In this document: piece after piece, positions 18,772-25,812 of the stretch
How the letters are laid out: every line of letters begins with the position of its first letter
How positions within the stretch are numbered: the stretch's first letter is position 1
Assembly: GCF_004339525.1 (NCBI RefSeq)
Contig: NZ_SMGE01000001.1
Span: 1,612,001 to 1,676,000, forward strand
DNA length: 64,000 nucleotides
Reading direction: 5' to 3'
Source of the DNA: Flavobacterium sp. 90
GTDB taxonomy: Bacteria > Bacteroidota > Bacteroidia > Flavobacteriales > Flavobacteriaceae
Position numbers and translations under genes: made by a program
Notes under the pieces: generated by a model
Databases searched by the model: none
What the model saw: the letters and a program-made list of their open reading frames with translations, nothing else
Told to the model about the DNA's origin: nothing

Positions 18772-18903
18772 GATTTTAGATTGCTGTTTGCAATGCTAAA
18801 TCTAAAATCCAACATTTGATTCACTTCAAAATCTAAAATCAATAATCCTTTTAGATTTCAATTTTTAAAATCTGAAATCTAAAATCTAAAATCTAAAATT
18901 ATT
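18772..18903. repeat. AATCTAAAATC inverted and direct repeats between etfB and etfA
   Basis: GATTTTAGATT (18772-18782) pairs with AATCTAAAATC (18799-18809). Further copies follow, ending in tandem TCTAAAA units up to the etfA start. Similar text occupies the fbaA-accD spacer. Confidence 0.7.
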
Positions 18904-19872
18904 ATGTCAATATTAATATACGCAGAATCTGCAGAAGGAAAATTTAAAAAAGTTGCTTTTGAATTAGCTTCTTACGCTAAAAAAGTAGCAGAAACTTTAG
19001 GAACTACCGTAACCGCTTTAACCGTTAACATTAGCGATGTAAGCGAATTATCTAAATACGGAGTTGACAAAGTATTAAAAGTAACAAACGATAAATTAGC
19101 AGGTTTTACAGCTAAGGCTTACGCCGATGTTATCAAACAAGCTGCTGAAAAAGAAGGAACAAAAGTAGTTTTACTTTCTTCGACTACAGATAGTATTTAT
19201 CTTTCATCATTAGTTGCAGTAGCTTTAAATGCTGGTTTTGCATCAAATGTTGTTGGATTACCAGTTAGCACTTCTCCTTTTCAGGTAAAAAGAAATGCTT
19301 TCTCAAACAAAGCTTTCAATATTACTGAAATCAGTACAGATGTAAAAGTTCTTGGTTTAGCTAAAAACTCTTACGGAATTTTCGAAAGTGCAGGATCTGC
19401 AACTGAAGAAGACTTTAATCCAACAATTGGAGACAATGATTTTGGAGTAAAAGTAGAATCCGTAGAAAAAGTAACCGGAAAAGTTTCTATAGCTGATGCT
19501 GATGTAGTAGTTTCTGGTGGACGTGGACTTAAAGGACCTGAAAACTGGGGATTAGTAGAAGATTTAGCTGCTGTACTTGGTGCTGCAACTGCATGTTCTA
19601 AACCAGTTTCTGATTTAGGATGGAGACCTCACAGCGAACACGTTGGACAAACAGGAAAACCAGTTGCAACTAACTTATATATTGCAATCGGAATCTCTGG
19701 CGCTATCCAGCATATTGCGGGTATTAACTCATCAAAAGTAAAAGTGGTTATCAATAACGATCCTGAAGCTCCTTTCTTTAAAGTAGCAGATTATGGTGTT
19801 GTTGGAGATGCATTTGAAATTGTACCTCAGTTAATTGAGAAATTAAAAGCTTTTAAAGCTCAACATTCTTAA
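18904..19872 (+). CDS. etfA: Electron transfer flavoprotein alpha subunit
   Basis: The protein has 322 residues. The N-terminal domain is followed by the FAD-binding C-terminal domain: VSGGRGLKGPENWGLVEDLA, SDLGWRPHSEHVGQTGK, IAIGISGAIQHIAGI and VVINNDPEAPFFKVADYGVV, all classic EtfA motifs. It pairs with the upstream etfB product and probably shares its transcript. A terminator follows. Confidence 0.95.
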   Translation: MSILIYAESAEGKFKKVAFELASYAKKVAETLGTTVTALTVNISDVSELSKYGVDKVLKVTNDKLAGFTAKAYADVIKQAAEKEGTKVVLLSSTTDSIYLSSLVAVALNAGFASNVVGLPVSTSPFQVKRNAFSNKAFNITEISTDVKVLGLAKNSYGIFESAGSATEEDFNPTIGDNDFGVKVESVEKVTGKVSIADADVVVSGGRGLKGPENWGLVEDLAAVLGAATACSKPVSDLGWRPHSEHVGQTGKPVATNLYIAIGISGAIQHIAGINSSKVKVVINNDPEAPFFKVADYGVVGDAFEIVPQLIEKLKAFKAQHS

Positions 19873-19896
19873 TTTAAAAATCTCTATAAAAATATA

Positions 19897-19944
19897 GCTG
19901 CCTAAAAACAAGATAATCGTATCTTTGTTTTAGGTGGCTTTTTT
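19897..19944 (+). terminator. Terminator after etfA
   Basis: A long imperfect hairpin: GCTGCCTAAAA... (from 19897) pairs with ...TTTTAGGTGGC, followed by TTTTTTG. Confidence 0.8.
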
Positions 19945-20036
19945 GTTCCATATTTTTTGATTAAAATTGCACCTTTATTTTCCAATCAAAAAAAGTACTA
20001 AAATGAGGCAATAATTGCCCTTTTTTACCCACATAT

Positions 20037-20660
20037 ATGAGTCTAGTAAAATTATCTATAAAAGGAATTTCATACAGTCAAACTCAAAATGGCGCTTATG
20101 CCTTAATTTTGAATGAAGTCGATGGCGAAAGAAAATTACCTATAGTCATTGGTGCTTTTGAAGCACAGTCAATTGCTATTGCTTTAGAAAAAGAAATCAA
20201 ACCTCCTCGTCCGTTAACACACGATTTATTCAAAAACTTCGCCGAAAGATTTGATATTGTCGTAAAACAAGTGATTATTCACAAACTTGTTGATGGTGTT
20301 TTTTACTCCAGTTTAATCTGCGAAAGAGATAAAATCGAAGAAATTATCGACGCCAGAACCTCTGATGCAATTGCATTGGCACTACGTTTCAATGCGCCAA
20401 TTTTTACGTATAAAAACATTTTAGATAAAGCTGGTATTTATTTAAAATCAAATACTGCAGAAACAGATCAGGGTTCTCAGGAAATTGATGATGTACTTTC
20501 AAATCCGGAAACTTTTGGACATGAAGAAGAAACAAATCAATCCGGAGATCTTTATGCAAAACATAGCTTACAAGAACTAAACGAACTTTTAGATCAGGCA
20601 GTTTCTCAGGAAGATTATGAAAAAGCTGCAAAAATCAGAGACGAAATCTCAAAAAGATAG
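20037..20660 (+). CDS. Bifunctional nuclease (BFN) domain protein with UvrB/UvrC motif
   Basis: The protein has 207 residues. Residues 1-135 are a BFN (DUF151) domain: GERKLPIVIGAFEAQSIAIA, LTHDLFKNF, and DARTSDAIALALRF. A low-complexity acidic linker follows. The last 32 residues (LQELNELLDQAVSQEDYEKA, then AKIRDEISKR) form a UVR motif like those of UvrB/UvrC. BFN relatives are reported as RNA/DNA nucleases; the bacterial role is uncertain. This two-domain arrangement is common in Bacteroidetes. Confidence 0.88.
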   Translation: MSLVKLSIKGISYSQTQNGAYALILNEVDGERKLPIVIGAFEAQSIAIALEKEIKPPRPLTHDLFKNFAERFDIVVKQVIIHKLVDGVFYSSLICERDKIEEIIDARTSDAIALALRFNAPIFTYKNILDKAGIYLKSNTAETDQGSQEIDDVLSNPETFGHEEETNQSGDLYAKHSLQELNELLDQAVSQEDYEKAAKIRDEISKR

Positions 20661-20667
20661 AAATATT

Positions 20668-20734
20668 GTTTAATCGTTGATTTGTTTATTCGTTAAATCG
20701 ATTAAACAATTAAACGAATAACCGAATAAACAAA
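20668..20734. repeat. Interlocking inverted repeats upstream of thyA
   Basis: GTTTAATCG (20668-20676) pairs with CGATTAAAC (20699-20707), and TTTGTTTATTCG (20681-20692) pairs with CGAATAAACAAA (20723-20734). The pairs interleave, so the two stems are mutually exclusive or form a pseudoknot. They fill almost all of the spacer up to the thyA ATG. Confidence 0.65.
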
Positions 20735-20737
20735 ATA

Positions 20738-21589
20738 ATGAAACAATACTTAGATTTAGTAAAACACGTTTTAGAAAACGGCAATCAAAAAGGAGATCGT
20801 ACCGGAACCGGAACAAAGAGCGTTTTTGGTTACCAAATGCGTTTTGATTTAAGTGAAGGTTTCCCAATGGTTACTACCAAAAAATTACACTTAAAATCGA
20901 TCATTTACGAATTGCTTTGGTTTTTAAAAGGCGATACAAATATCAAATATCTTCAGGAAAACGGAGTAAAAATCTGGGATGCATGGGCTGATTCTAATGG
21001 AGATTTAGGACCTGTTTACGGACATCAATGGCGCAATTGGAATAGCGAAGAAATTGATCAGATTTCTGAGTTGATTACAGAACTAAAAACAAATCCAAAT
21101 AGCCGTAGAATGTTGGTTTCTGCATGGAATCCATCGGTTTTACCAGATACAAAAAAATCATTTGAAGAAAATGTAGCAAATAACAAAGCTGCTTTACCTC
21201 CTTGTCATGCTTTTTTTCAGTTCTATGTAACAAGTCCTGATCCTGAAAAAGGCGAAACTAAAGGGAAATTATCTTGTCAATTGTACCAGCGAAGTGCTGA
21301 TATCTTCTTAGGAGTTCCTTTTAATATTGCTTCTTACGCTTTATTGACCATGATGATTGCTCAGGTTTGCGATTTAGAATATGGTGAATTTATTCACACT
21401 TTTGGAGACGCACACATTTACAACAATCATTTTGAACAATTAGAATTGCAATTAACCCGTGAGCCAAAACCATTACCAAAAATGATTTTGAATCCTGAGA
21501 TTAAAAACATCTTTGATTTTGATTATAATGACTTCACCCTTGTAGATTATGAGCCACACGCTGGCATAAAAGGAAGTGTTGCTGTATAA
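20738..21589 (+). CDS. thyA: Thymidylate synthase
   Basis: The protein has 283 residues and methylates dUMP to dTMP with methylenetetrahydrofolate. The nucleophile is Cys156 in [30 protein letters not shown], the phosphate-binding [31 protein letters not shown] and THTFGDAH-like residues are all present. About twelve extra residues precede the active-site Cys relative to the E. coli enzyme. The dihydrofolate made here is reduced by FolA, encoded 0.9 kb downstream. Confidence 0.96.
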   Translation: MKQYLDLVKHVLENGNQKGDRTGTGTKSVFGYQMRFDLSEGFPMVTTKKLHLKSIIYELLWFLKGDTNIKYLQENGVKIWDAWADSNGDLGPVYGHQWRNWNSEEIDQISELITELKTNPNSRRMLVSAWNPSVLPDTKKSFEENVANNKAALPPCHAFFQFYVTSPDPEKGETKGKLSCQLYQRSADIFLGVPFNIASYALLTMMIAQVCDLEYGEFIHTFGDAHIYNNHFEQLELQLTREPKPLPKMILNPEIKNIFDFDYNDFTLVDYEPHAGIKGSVAV

Positions 21590-21594
21590 ATTAT

Positions 21595-21628
21595 AAAAAA
21601 TCCGCTTAAAATTTAAGCGGATTTTTTT
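21595..21628. terminator. Bidirectional terminator between thyA and the CBM gene
   Basis: AAATCCGCTTAAA (21598-21610) pairs with TTTAAGCGGATTT, with A and T runs outside. The stop of the convergent gene lies in the T run. Confidence 0.85.
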
Positions 21629-21923
21629 ATACAACTAAAACGCTGTTTTCGCTTCCGGCAAAATCATTCCATTTATAAGAATCTGCCTCAGGATCATTAA
21701 CGTAACTTCCGTCAATTATGTACTTAAACTCGTAAATTGCATCTTTTACCAAGTCATAAGTAGCTTTAAAAGTTCCGTTTTTTAACTTACTTAAAGTTCC
21801 TTCTTCAATATTCCAGTTGTTGAAATCTCCTACAACCGCAGCCGAATTTGCATCTTTAGCATCAATAGAAAATGTTACTTTAACTACCGGCTTTGTTTTG
21901 ATAAATTGTTTTTTCAAAGACAT
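21627..21923 (-). CDS. Glycogen-binding / isoamylase early-set (CBM48-like) domain protein
   Basis: The protein has 98 residues and is a single E-set domain: VKVTFSIDAKDANSAAVVGD, FNNWNIEEGTLSKLKNGTF, YEFKYIIDGSYVNDPEAD. This is the AMPK-beta/CBM48 glycogen-binding pattern, with the conserved Trp and the FKYIIDG strand. No catalytic domain is attached. It may bind alpha-glucan or act as a small adaptor; the partner is unknown. Confidence 0.85.
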   Translation of the reverse strand: MSLKKQFIKTKPVVKVTFSIDAKDANSAAVVGDFNNWNIEEGTLSKLKNGTFKATYDLVKDAIYEFKYIIDGSYVNDPEADSYKWNDFAGSENSVLVV

Positions 21924-22159
21924 AACTATTTAGTTTTTAGATTCATACACTAAATTAAACAAATCAAACGAACTTTTGGTATCTTCACAATCGATTTACG
22001 ATAATATCAAAAACGTACTATCTTTTAAATCATATTAATAATTTAAGGCATTATTAATTTTGCATTCTGAATTCGTAACTCATTTTAAGACAAATATTAT
22101 GAGTTCAAAATATTGTGTTTTCAAAATAAATTTTAACTTTATAATCTCATTTACATCAT

Positions 22160-22498
22160 ATGGAAAAAGAAGTACACGAACAATACGAATATGCCAGGAG
22201 AAGACTTAAGCAAAAGAAAGTACTTTATTTTCATTTTGTGCTTTTTCTGTTAGGCGGTTTATTTTTATTTGTTGCCAACAGATTTTTTGGTTTCGGAGAT
22301 TCGACTAATCAAAATTGGTGTATTTGGGTTATAACAATATGGTTCTTTCTCTTTATTCTGCACTTTATAAAAGTTTACATTACAGACCGGTTCATGAATA
22401 AAAAATGGGAAAGAGAACAAATTGACAGACTTGTTGCTTTACAGCAAAAAAGAATCAGTCAATTAGAATCCAGAATAAATGAGGATACAGAAAAATAA
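22160..22498 (+). CDS. 2TM domain protein
   Basis: The protein has 112 residues. A basic N-terminus (EYARRRLKQKKVLYFHF) is followed by two hydrophobic segments separated by a short loop, and a charged C-terminal helix with RFMNKKWEREQIDRLVALQQ, probably coiled coil. This is the 2TM family (PF13239), found in Bacteroidetes, sometimes fused to LytTR regulators. Function is unknown. It lies 19 bases upstream of folA and is likely cotranscribed. Confidence 0.85.
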   Translation: MEKEVHEQYEYARRRLKQKKVLYFHFVLFLLGGLFLFVANRFFGFGDSTNQNWCIWVITIWFFLFILHFIKVYITDRFMNKKWEREQIDRLVALQQKRISQLESRINEDTEK

Positions 22499-22517
22499 AA
22501 TTTAGTTTTAGCATACC

Positions 22518-23000
22518 ATGATTATAATGATAGCGGCTGTTGCCGAAAATAATGCCCTTGGAAAAAATAATGAATTGGTTTGGCACTTACCAAATGATTT
22601 TAAAAGATTCAAATCGCTTACAACCAATCATCACATAATTATGGGAAGAAAAACTTTTGAGAGTTTTCCTAAACCATTACCTAACCGAGTTCACGTAATA
22701 ATTACACGCCAAACAGATTATAATCCAGAAGGCTGTATTGTTGTAGACAGTATCGAAAAAGCAATTGCCGCATGTCCTGAAAATGAAGATTCATATATTA
22801 TTGGTGGAGGAGAAATTTATAATCTGGGATTACCTTATGCAGATATTATCGAAATAACAAAAGTGCATCATACTTTTGAAGCTGATACTTTCTTTCCTAA
22901 AATTAATGATCGTGAATGGCAGCTTGTAGAAACGGAAGAAAATTTTAAAGATGACAAACATCTTTATGATTATACTTACGAGACTTACATTAAAAAATAA
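22518..23000 (+). CDS. folA: Dihydrofolate reductase
   Basis: The protein has 160 residues and reduces dihydrofolate with NADPH. Motifs are MIAAVAENNALGKNNELVWH, LPNDFKRFKSLTT, IIMGRKTFESFPKPLPNR and IIGGGEIYNLGLPYADII, in the usual order. The catalytic acid is the Asp in the LPNDF segment. It complements the upstream thyA. A terminator follows directly. Confidence 0.95.
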   Translation: MIIMIAAVAENNALGKNNELVWHLPNDFKRFKSLTTNHHIIMGRKTFESFPKPLPNRVHVIITRQTDYNPEGCIVVDSIEKAIAACPENEDSYIIGGGEIYNLGLPYADIIEITKVHHTFEADTFFPKINDREWQLVETEENFKDDKHLYDYTYETYIKK

Positions 23001-23004
23001 ACAA

Positions 23005-23036
23005 AAAAACACCCTCTTTTGGAGGATGTTTTTTAA
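23005..23036 (+). terminator. Terminator after folA
   Basis: ACACCCTC and GAGGATGT arms with one mismatch, five-base loop, flanked by A and T runs. Confidence 0.75.
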
Positions 23037-23420
23037 AACGATTGATTTTTAGATCTGACTCGCTCAAGAAATAGTTTTGGAAAAAAAAATCACAAATGTC
23101 ATAGAGACATCTGAAACAACTGAATAACATAAATGTTAAATTGAGAACGAATCTCAAAAGAGCCTTTAATAACAAATACCACTAAGATATTAAAGGCAAG
23201 AAATTAAAATTTCCAAAAACAAATTTAATCCTAAGAACGTATTTCGCACTTTTAAAAGAGTATTGACCCCAAGAACAATACTTTCAAAACTACTTTCAAG
23301 AACAAATGAATTACCAGTGCAAAAAAGCATCCATTTGATTTGAGTCACTTTTTAACTACCAATCATTAAACCTTTATCATTTTTACTTTAGCAAAATTGG
23401 TCATTATATACCTGTTTCAC

Positions 23421-23466
23421 AATACCCACTTTTGGTGATTTTTTCAAAATACCCACTTTTGGTGAT
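23421..23466. repeat. Two direct copies of AATACCCACTTTTGGTGAT
   Basis: Copies at 23421-23439 and 23448-23466, 27 bases apart, preceded by TGTTTCAC. The layout resembles the multiple terminal repeats of IS21-family elements, but no istA/istB is present. It could be a solo end left by an excised or decayed element. Confidence 0.5.
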
Positions 23467-23559
23467 GTTAAAACATGCTTGTAATTAGGAGCAAATAATC
23501 ATTCTTAAAACATTTGATTTACAAATAAAAAAACTCAATTACAGTTAACCTAGATTGTT

Positions 23560-23567
23560 TATATTTG
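23560..23567 (+). promoter_or_regulatory. -7 box of ubiE
   Basis: TATATTTG, 14 bases before the ATG, implying a short leader. Confidence 0.55.
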
Positions 23568-23581
23568 CCTAAATAAAAAAA

Positions 23582-24313
23582 ATGTCTGAAAAAATAACTC
23601 CATATAAAGACTCTTCTTTAGGCAAGAAAGAGCAAGTTGCCCAAATGTTTGATAACATTTCTGGGAACTACGACAATTTAAACCGCGTAATTTCTTTTGG
23701 AATCGATGTTAAATGGCGCAAAAAAGTATTAAAAATTGTTTCGGATACAAAACCAAAAATTATTCTTGATATTGCAACAGGGACCGGCGACTTAGCTATT
23801 TTAATGTCTCAAACTAATGCTGAAAAAATAATTGGACTAGATATTTCGGCAGGAATGCTTGAAGTTGGAAGAAAGAAGGTTGAAGAAAAAAAACTATCAA
23901 ATGTTATTGATTTAGTTTTAGGAGATTCTGAAAACATCCCTTTCGAAGACAACTATTTTGACGCTATAACGGTTGGTTTCGGTGTTCGAAATTTTGAAAA
24001 TCTGGAAAAAGGTTTTTCTGAAATCTTAAGAGTTTTAAAACCAAATGGTGTTTTTGTAATCTTAGAAACATCTGTACCAGACAAAACACCATATAAACAA
24101 GGATATAATTTTTACAGTAAAAACATACTGCCAATTATAGGAAAACTGTTTTCTAAAGACAATTCTGCTTACGGTTATTTGTCTGAATCTGCTGCAGCTT
24201 TTCCTTACGGAGAAAAGTTAAACAATATTTTGAGAAAAATTGGGTTTATAGATGTTGTAGCTTTACCTCAAACTTTTGGTGTTGCAACCATTTATTCTGC
24301 GTCTAAAAAATAG
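23582..24313 (+). CDS. ubiE: Demethylmenaquinone methyltransferase (UbiE/MenG)
   Basis: The protein has 243 residues. It is an SAM-dependent C-methyltransferase of menaquinone synthesis, the quinone used by Bacteroidetes. [20 protein letters not shown], the SAM-binding [25 protein letters not shown] and [18 protein letters not shown] are all hallmark segments. Its stop is one base before the ATG of the porT gene, so they are cotranscribed. Confidence 0.94.
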   Translation: MSEKITPYKDSSLGKKEQVAQMFDNISGNYDNLNRVISFGIDVKWRKKVLKIVSDTKPKIILDIATGTGDLAILMSQTNAEKIIGLDISAGMLEVGRKKVEEKKLSNVIDLVLGDSENIPFEDNYFDAITVGFGVRNFENLEKGFSEILRVLKPNGVFVILETSVPDKTPYKQGYNFYSKNILPIIGKLFSKDNSAYGYLSESAAAFPYGEKLNNILRKIGFIDVVALPQTFGVATIYSASKK

Positions 24314-24314
24314 T

Positions 24315-25037
24315 ATGAAAAAAACTGTAATCTTAATTTTATTAGTCTTATTATCCTCAAAAGGATATTCGCAATTTGCTAAAAGTATGTTTAGCAAAGA
24401 TCCTATCATTAATCTTGAAAACTGGCAAAAGCAACGTCTGTATTTTGGATATTATTTAGGATTCAACAGTTTCGATTTTAAATTTGACTACAAAACTCCG
24501 GTTCCGGATGACATTCAGGTCAAAAAAACAACAGGATTTAATGTTGGAGTTGTTGCCGATTTAAGATTACAGGAATATATCAATTTGAGATTTGAACCAG
24601 GATTATATTATACAAAACGTGATTTATATTATCCGCATCAGCCTGGTGCTTTAGAATCTTTTTATCTAAGAGAAGTAAATAGTACTTACATACATTTTCC
24701 TTTATTACTAAAATTCTCTTCTTTAAGAACAGGAAACATTCGCCCTTATCTAGTTGGCGGACTTTCTACTACATTAAACTTATCGAGCAATGCAAAATCA
24801 AAAGACGATAACTTTGAAGGAAAGTTCAGAGTAAAACAATGGACTGCCGCTTATGAAGTTGGTTTTGGAATTGACTTTTTCTCTGAGTATTTTATTTTCT
24901 CTCCTTCGATTAGAGGAATGTTTGGCATAAATGATGAATTAATCCGTGATAATCCTGCAAACGGACCAAGTCCATGGACAAGTAACATTGATTCTATGAA
25001 ATCCCGAGCAATTTTAATTAATTTTACTTTTCATTAA
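24315..25037 (+). CDS. porT: PorT family outer-membrane protein (type IX secretion)
   Basis: The protein has 240 residues with a signal peptide ending near SKGYSQ. Beta-barrel-like repeats follow (INLRFEPGLYYTKRDLYY; IHFPLLLKFSSLRTGNIRP; YLVGGLSTTLNLSSNAKS). I chose ATG 24315; the upstream ATG at 24276 lies inside ubiE and would bury the signal peptide. PorT (SprT in F. johnsoniae) is required for type IX secretion and gliding, and placement directly after ubiE is, to my knowledge, conserved in flavobacteria. Identification rests on size, fold and context. Confidence 0.8.
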   Translation: MKKTVILILLVLLSSKGYSQFAKSMFSKDPIINLENWQKQRLYFGYYLGFNSFDFKFDYKTPVPDDIQVKKTTGFNVGVVADLRLQEYINLRFEPGLYYTKRDLYYPHQPGALESFYLREVNSTYIHFPLLLKFSSLRTGNIRPYLVGGLSTTLNLSSNAKSKDDNFEGKFRVKQWTAAYEVGFGIDFFSEYFIFSPSIRGMFGINDELIRDNPANGPSPWTSNIDSMKSRAILINFTFH

Positions 25038-25046
25038 AACAAAAAC

Positions 25047-25775
25047 CTAACTGTTTCGTTTAAACTCACTAAGGATAATTGCCGTCGCGGTTGCTACATT
25101 TAAACTTTCGGTTTTTTGCAGCTCACCAAATCTGGGAATTGTGAGTCGGCTTGTAACTACGTTTTCAATCTCTGCCGAAATACCATTGGCTTCATTACCC
25201 ATAACGATAATTCCGTTTTGAGGTAAATTTGATTGATAAATATTATCTCCGTCCATAAATGTACCAAAAACAGGCAAATTAGTCTGATTGATAAAAGTTT
25301 TGAGATCGACATAATTTACGTTTACTCTGGCAATAGAACCCATTGTAGCTTGCACAACTTTAGGATTATAGATATCAACTGTTTCTTTTGAGCAAACAAT
25401 TTGTTTAATCCCAAACCAATCGCAAAGACGTAAAATCGTACCTAAATTTCCAGGATCACGAATGTCATCTAAAGCGATTATCAAACCTGAACCGATTATT
25501 TTATTTTCGGCAGGAATTTTGAAGACTGCTAAACACGAATTTGGAGTAGTCAAGGCACTTATTTTTTTAAGTTCCTGATCATTTATAAGAGTACGTTTTG
25601 AAGGCTGAACTGCCTCAAAATCATTTAAAGTCGTATATAAATGCTCTAATTCAAAATTGGATTGCAACAATTCTTGAATTACTTTTACTCCTTCGGCGAA
25701 AAATAATTGATTTGCAAAACGTTGCTTTTTTTGATGTAAACTTGAGATAAGTTTTATTTGGTTTTTACTAACCAT
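25047..25775 (-). CDS. TrmH/SpoU family RNA methyltransferase
   Basis: The protein has 242 residues. An N-terminal substrate-binding domain (FFAEGVKVIQELLQSNFELE) is followed by a SPOUT domain with ALDDIRDPGNLGTILRLCDW, VMGNEANGIS and IPRFGELQKTESLNVATATA, the three SpoU motifs that form the knotted SAM site. It methylates a ribose 2'-OH in rRNA or tRNA; the exact target cannot be told. Its start is 37 bases from the divergent tamL start. Confidence 0.92.
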   Translation of the reverse strand: MVSKNQIKLISSLHQKKQRFANQLFFAEGVKVIQELLQSNFELEHLYTTLNDFEAVQPSKRTLINDQELKKISALTTPNSCLAVFKIPAENKIIGSGLIIALDDIRDPGNLGTILRLCDWFGIKQIVCSKETVDIYNPKVVQATMGSIARVNVNYVDLKTFINQTNLPVFGTFMDGDNIYQSNLPQNGIIVMGNEANGISAEIENVVTSRLTIPRFGELQKTESLNVATATAIILSEFKRNS

Positions 25776-25784
25776 AAAATAATG

Positions 25785-25792
25785 TACTTTTG
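25785..25792 (+). promoter_or_regulatory. -7 box of tamL
   Basis: TACTTTTG lies in the 37-base divergent gap, 20 bases before the TTG start. A TTTG 24 bases upstream is at a longer than usual spacing. Confidence 0.45.
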
Positions 25793-25812
25793 AATTAAAT
25801 ATTTAAGAACAC

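Larger units (their letters stand above)
23001..23581. other. 581-base intergenic region between folA and ubiE
   Basis: It holds the folA terminator, a perfect 10-base inverted repeat (GCCTTTAATA 23162-23171 / TATTAAAGGC 23188-23197), a duplicated 19-base motif at 23421-23466, and the ubiE -7 box. No convincing coding frame was found on either strand. Confidence 0.55.

Noticed and set aside
22990..23175. Minus-strand frame after folA
   Set aside because: It runs through the folA terminator and is Phe/Leu rich without domain-like pattern.
24276..24314. Upstream ATG for the porT gene
   Set aside because: It lies within ubiE and would add 13 residues before a perfect signal peptide.
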